From assembly GCA_045615765.1 (NCBI GenBank), contig JAZLFM010000042.1, positions 50,357-114,356 on the forward strand: 64,000 nt of DNA, read 5' to 3'. The position numbers and the translations under genes were made by a program. Shown here piece by piece: positions 62,530 to 64,000 of this stretch; within the stretch, counting starts at the first letter, position 1; every line of letters begins with the position of its first letter. The notes beneath the pieces were generated by a model, which saw nothing but the letters and a program-made list of their open reading frames with translations, had not been told where the DNA came from and searched no databases. The stretch is from UBA1715 sp045615765 (GTDB lineage Bacteria; Bacteroidota; Bacteroidia; Bacteroidales; UBA1715).

Positions 62530-63470
62530 TGACAAATCTTATTATAGACACCGATTTAGGTAGTTCGACCGACGATGTTGCCACACTTTGTATGGCATAC
62601 GAATATATGCGTCAAAATAAGGCTAAGTTATTGGGAATCATAATAGATAGAATAGGGGACGCAAATGCTGAATTTGCCGATGTTTTAAATACGTACTACG
62701 GTTTTCCGAATATACCTATTGGTTTATGTAGAAACGGTATAGAAAATCCACCTGTTTTTAGCGACTATGCCGGAATTGCAAACAAACGAAATGCAAATGG
62801 AGAGCTGTTATTTAAACGAACAATTACCAAATCCTCAGAGTTTCTCGATGATTATAAATTATATAGAAAAATATTAGCATCGCAGCCAGACAAATCTGTA
62901 ACGATTATTTCCATAGGATTTCTTACCAGTTTGGCAAATTTACTACAATCAACTGCCGACGAATTTAGTTCAGAAACTGGAGTTTCGTTAGTACAAAAGA
63001 AAGTTAAGGAATTCATAATTATGGGCGGTAAATTTGACGAAACCGATAAAAATGGTGAATATAACATTCAATTCAGTGCAGAATTTGCCAGAATTTTCTA
63101 TAATCTTATCCCCAAAGATATTCCAGTGTATTATTCGCCAGAATCAGTTGGAAATCAAATATATTGGACACGAGAACAAATATTGAACGATTTTGCAGAT
63201 ATAGAACTACATCCATTGAAACAAATCTATTTGGATTGTCCTGAAGATCCTATGCAACGAATGTGGGATCCTCTTACAATTATGACAGCTGTCGAAGGTG
63301 TGGATTTTTTTCAATGGTCAGAAAAAGGATCTGTAAAACTGACAGATACGTTTACTTTAGAATTTACAGAAAATCCGAATGGTAATTCTTGTTATCAAAA
63401 TGTGGCAAATTCTAAAGAAAACGAAAAATACCTAAATTTTATAAGAAATATGATTATTCATAAAAAATAG
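62529..63470 (+). CDS. inosine/uridine-preferring nucleoside hydrolase family protein
   Basis: 313 aa. The calcium-binding N-terminal motif of nucleoside hydrolases appears as IIDTDLGSSTDDVATL (residues 5-20). VTIISIGFLTSLANLL near 120 and EFIIMGGKFDETDKNGEYNI near 157-176 follow, with the later acidic site in DPLTIMTAVEG near 257. It should cleave nucleosides to base and ribose in salvage. The start overlaps the rlmH stop by one base. No signal peptide, so it is cytoplasmic. Substrate preference is not visible. Confidence 0.85.
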   Translation: MTNLIIDTDLGSSTDDVATLCMAYEYMRQNKAKLLGIIIDRIGDANAEFADVLNTYYGFPNIPIGLCRNGIENPPVFSDYAGIANKRNANGELLFKRTITKSSEFLDDYKLYRKILASQPDKSVTIISIGFLTSLANLLQSTADEFSSETGVSLVQKKVKEFIIMGGKFDETDKNGEYNIQFSAEFARIFYNLIPKDIPVYYSPESVGNQIYWTREQILNDFADIELHPLKQIYLDCPEDPMQRMWDPLTIMTAVEGVDFFQWSEKGSVKLTDTFTLEFTENPNGNSCYQNVANSKENEKYLNFIRNMIIHKK

Positions 63471-64000
63471 CACAATTAAACTGTTAGGGGTATTTCTTAT
63501 AATTACTATTTAACATAACATAAATTATAGGACAATAGTGGAAAATAATAGAATAGTAGTGGATTTATCGTTTTTGTATGGATTTTTTTCTTTCATACCT
63601 ATGGATTTCTTTGGCTGTTTTTATCGACTTATTTTTCCTGCAAAAACTAAATATATTTTTCGATGGAAATTTTCTGCTTGTTTTTTTATAACAAGAAAAT
63701 CTTAGTGATTCTTAAAATAAATTTTTCCTCCTGGAAATTTATTATAGTTATTTGTGCATCACTTTTTTGTAGCATTCTTTTTGATGATTTTTTTCTGTAT
63801 TCTGAATAATTCTCTTCTTGAATAAAAAAAACGCTATTTTTTCAGGTTTAATAATTGGTGATTTTTTAGTCTTAAAACATAGAATTTCTACACACAAATG
63901 TTTTTCCTATGAATTGATTAAGTATACGTTCCCATTATAGATATGTTTCGTATAACGGTCTTATTGCGACATAAAACAGCAAAGAATTAGTAAAATTTCA
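63471..64000. other. 530-base AT-rich stretch with no gene seen
   Basis: No frame of 60 codons, tRNA or clear hairpin terminator was found. By hand count, bases 63601-63840 are about 48% T and 28% A on the given strand, a marked asymmetry. They contain many short pyrimidine tracts (TTTTTCCT, TTTTCTG, TTTTTTCTG). It may be a decayed gene read from the minus strand, an untranslated region, or an upstream region of the next gene beyond the window. Confidence 0.6.

Noticed and set aside
63471..64000. Replication origin.
   Set aside because: No DnaA-box-like TTATNCACA repeats and no dnaA or dnaN nearby.

Overview
The window looks like a chromosomal segment of an AT-rich member of the Bacteroidota, most likely order Bacteroidales. 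Evidence: promoters of the TTG-N19-TAnnTTTG type in front of many genes, almost no Shine-Dalgarno sequences, an Rnf complex preceded by rseC, lysS followed by gpsA, serC-serA-DUF1015, an OstA-like protein, a GlmU-family protein, DUF4139 and DUF4301 proteins, and a protein ending in a gliding-motility/type IX secretion C-terminal domain. No tRNA, rRNA, CRISPR array, complete insertion sequence or prophage was seen.

Layout. 0-6.7 kb: tail of a MmcQ/YjbR protein, lysS-gpsA, an ORF6N protein, valS. 6.8-16.5 kb: mdh (minus), then a plus-strand run of moxR, OstA-like, an outer-membrane protein, DUF4139, GlmU-family and lon. 16.7-20.1 kb: serine synthesis (serC, serA, DUF1015). 20.2-29.8 kb, minus: rel, then purA-rseC-rnfBCDGEA-lipoprotein, apparently one transcription unit from purA on. 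29.9-33.9 kb, minus: a catalytic M16 peptidase, a second M16 subunit lacking the zinc motif, and a secreted protein with a type IX-like C-terminus. 34.0-40.5 kb: pgm, pta and ackA on minus, with a roughly 2.3-kb plus-strand island wedged between pta and ackA. The island holds a PIN-domain toxin-antitoxin pair, a 6S RNA-like structured RNA, a small membrane protein and a 52-aa/DUF6169 gene pair. 40.6-43.3 kb: a lipoprotein and an alanine/glycine:cation symporter.

43.4-49.2 kb is a scarred accessory stretch. A 3' fragment of a surface-protein gene is joined head-on to the 3' part of a gltS glutamate symporter gene. An Omp85-like protein follows. Then come a broken DUF1524 remnant, a GIY-YIG protein, two paralogous HTH regulators (one with a HARE-HTH-like tail) and a toxin-antitoxin pair destroyed by frameshifts. 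49.3-57 kb, minus: housekeeping genes (RlmI-like methyltransferase, 3'-5' exonuclease, crcB, ComA-like, DUF4301, guaA, DUF389). 57.2-63.5 kb, plus: a TPR protein, an outer-membrane protein, rlmH and a nucleoside hydrolase in a tightly packed run. The last 530 bases are T-rich and appear non-coding.

Together the genes describe an anaerobe-type core: Rnf ion-pumping ferredoxin:NAD oxidoreductase, malate dehydrogenase, acetate production through Pta-AckA, purine synthesis through PurA and GuaA, and stringent response. The most interesting non-textbook material is the pta/ackA island, with its 6S-like RNA and duplicated co-varying terminator hairpins, and the decaying 43-49 kb region.
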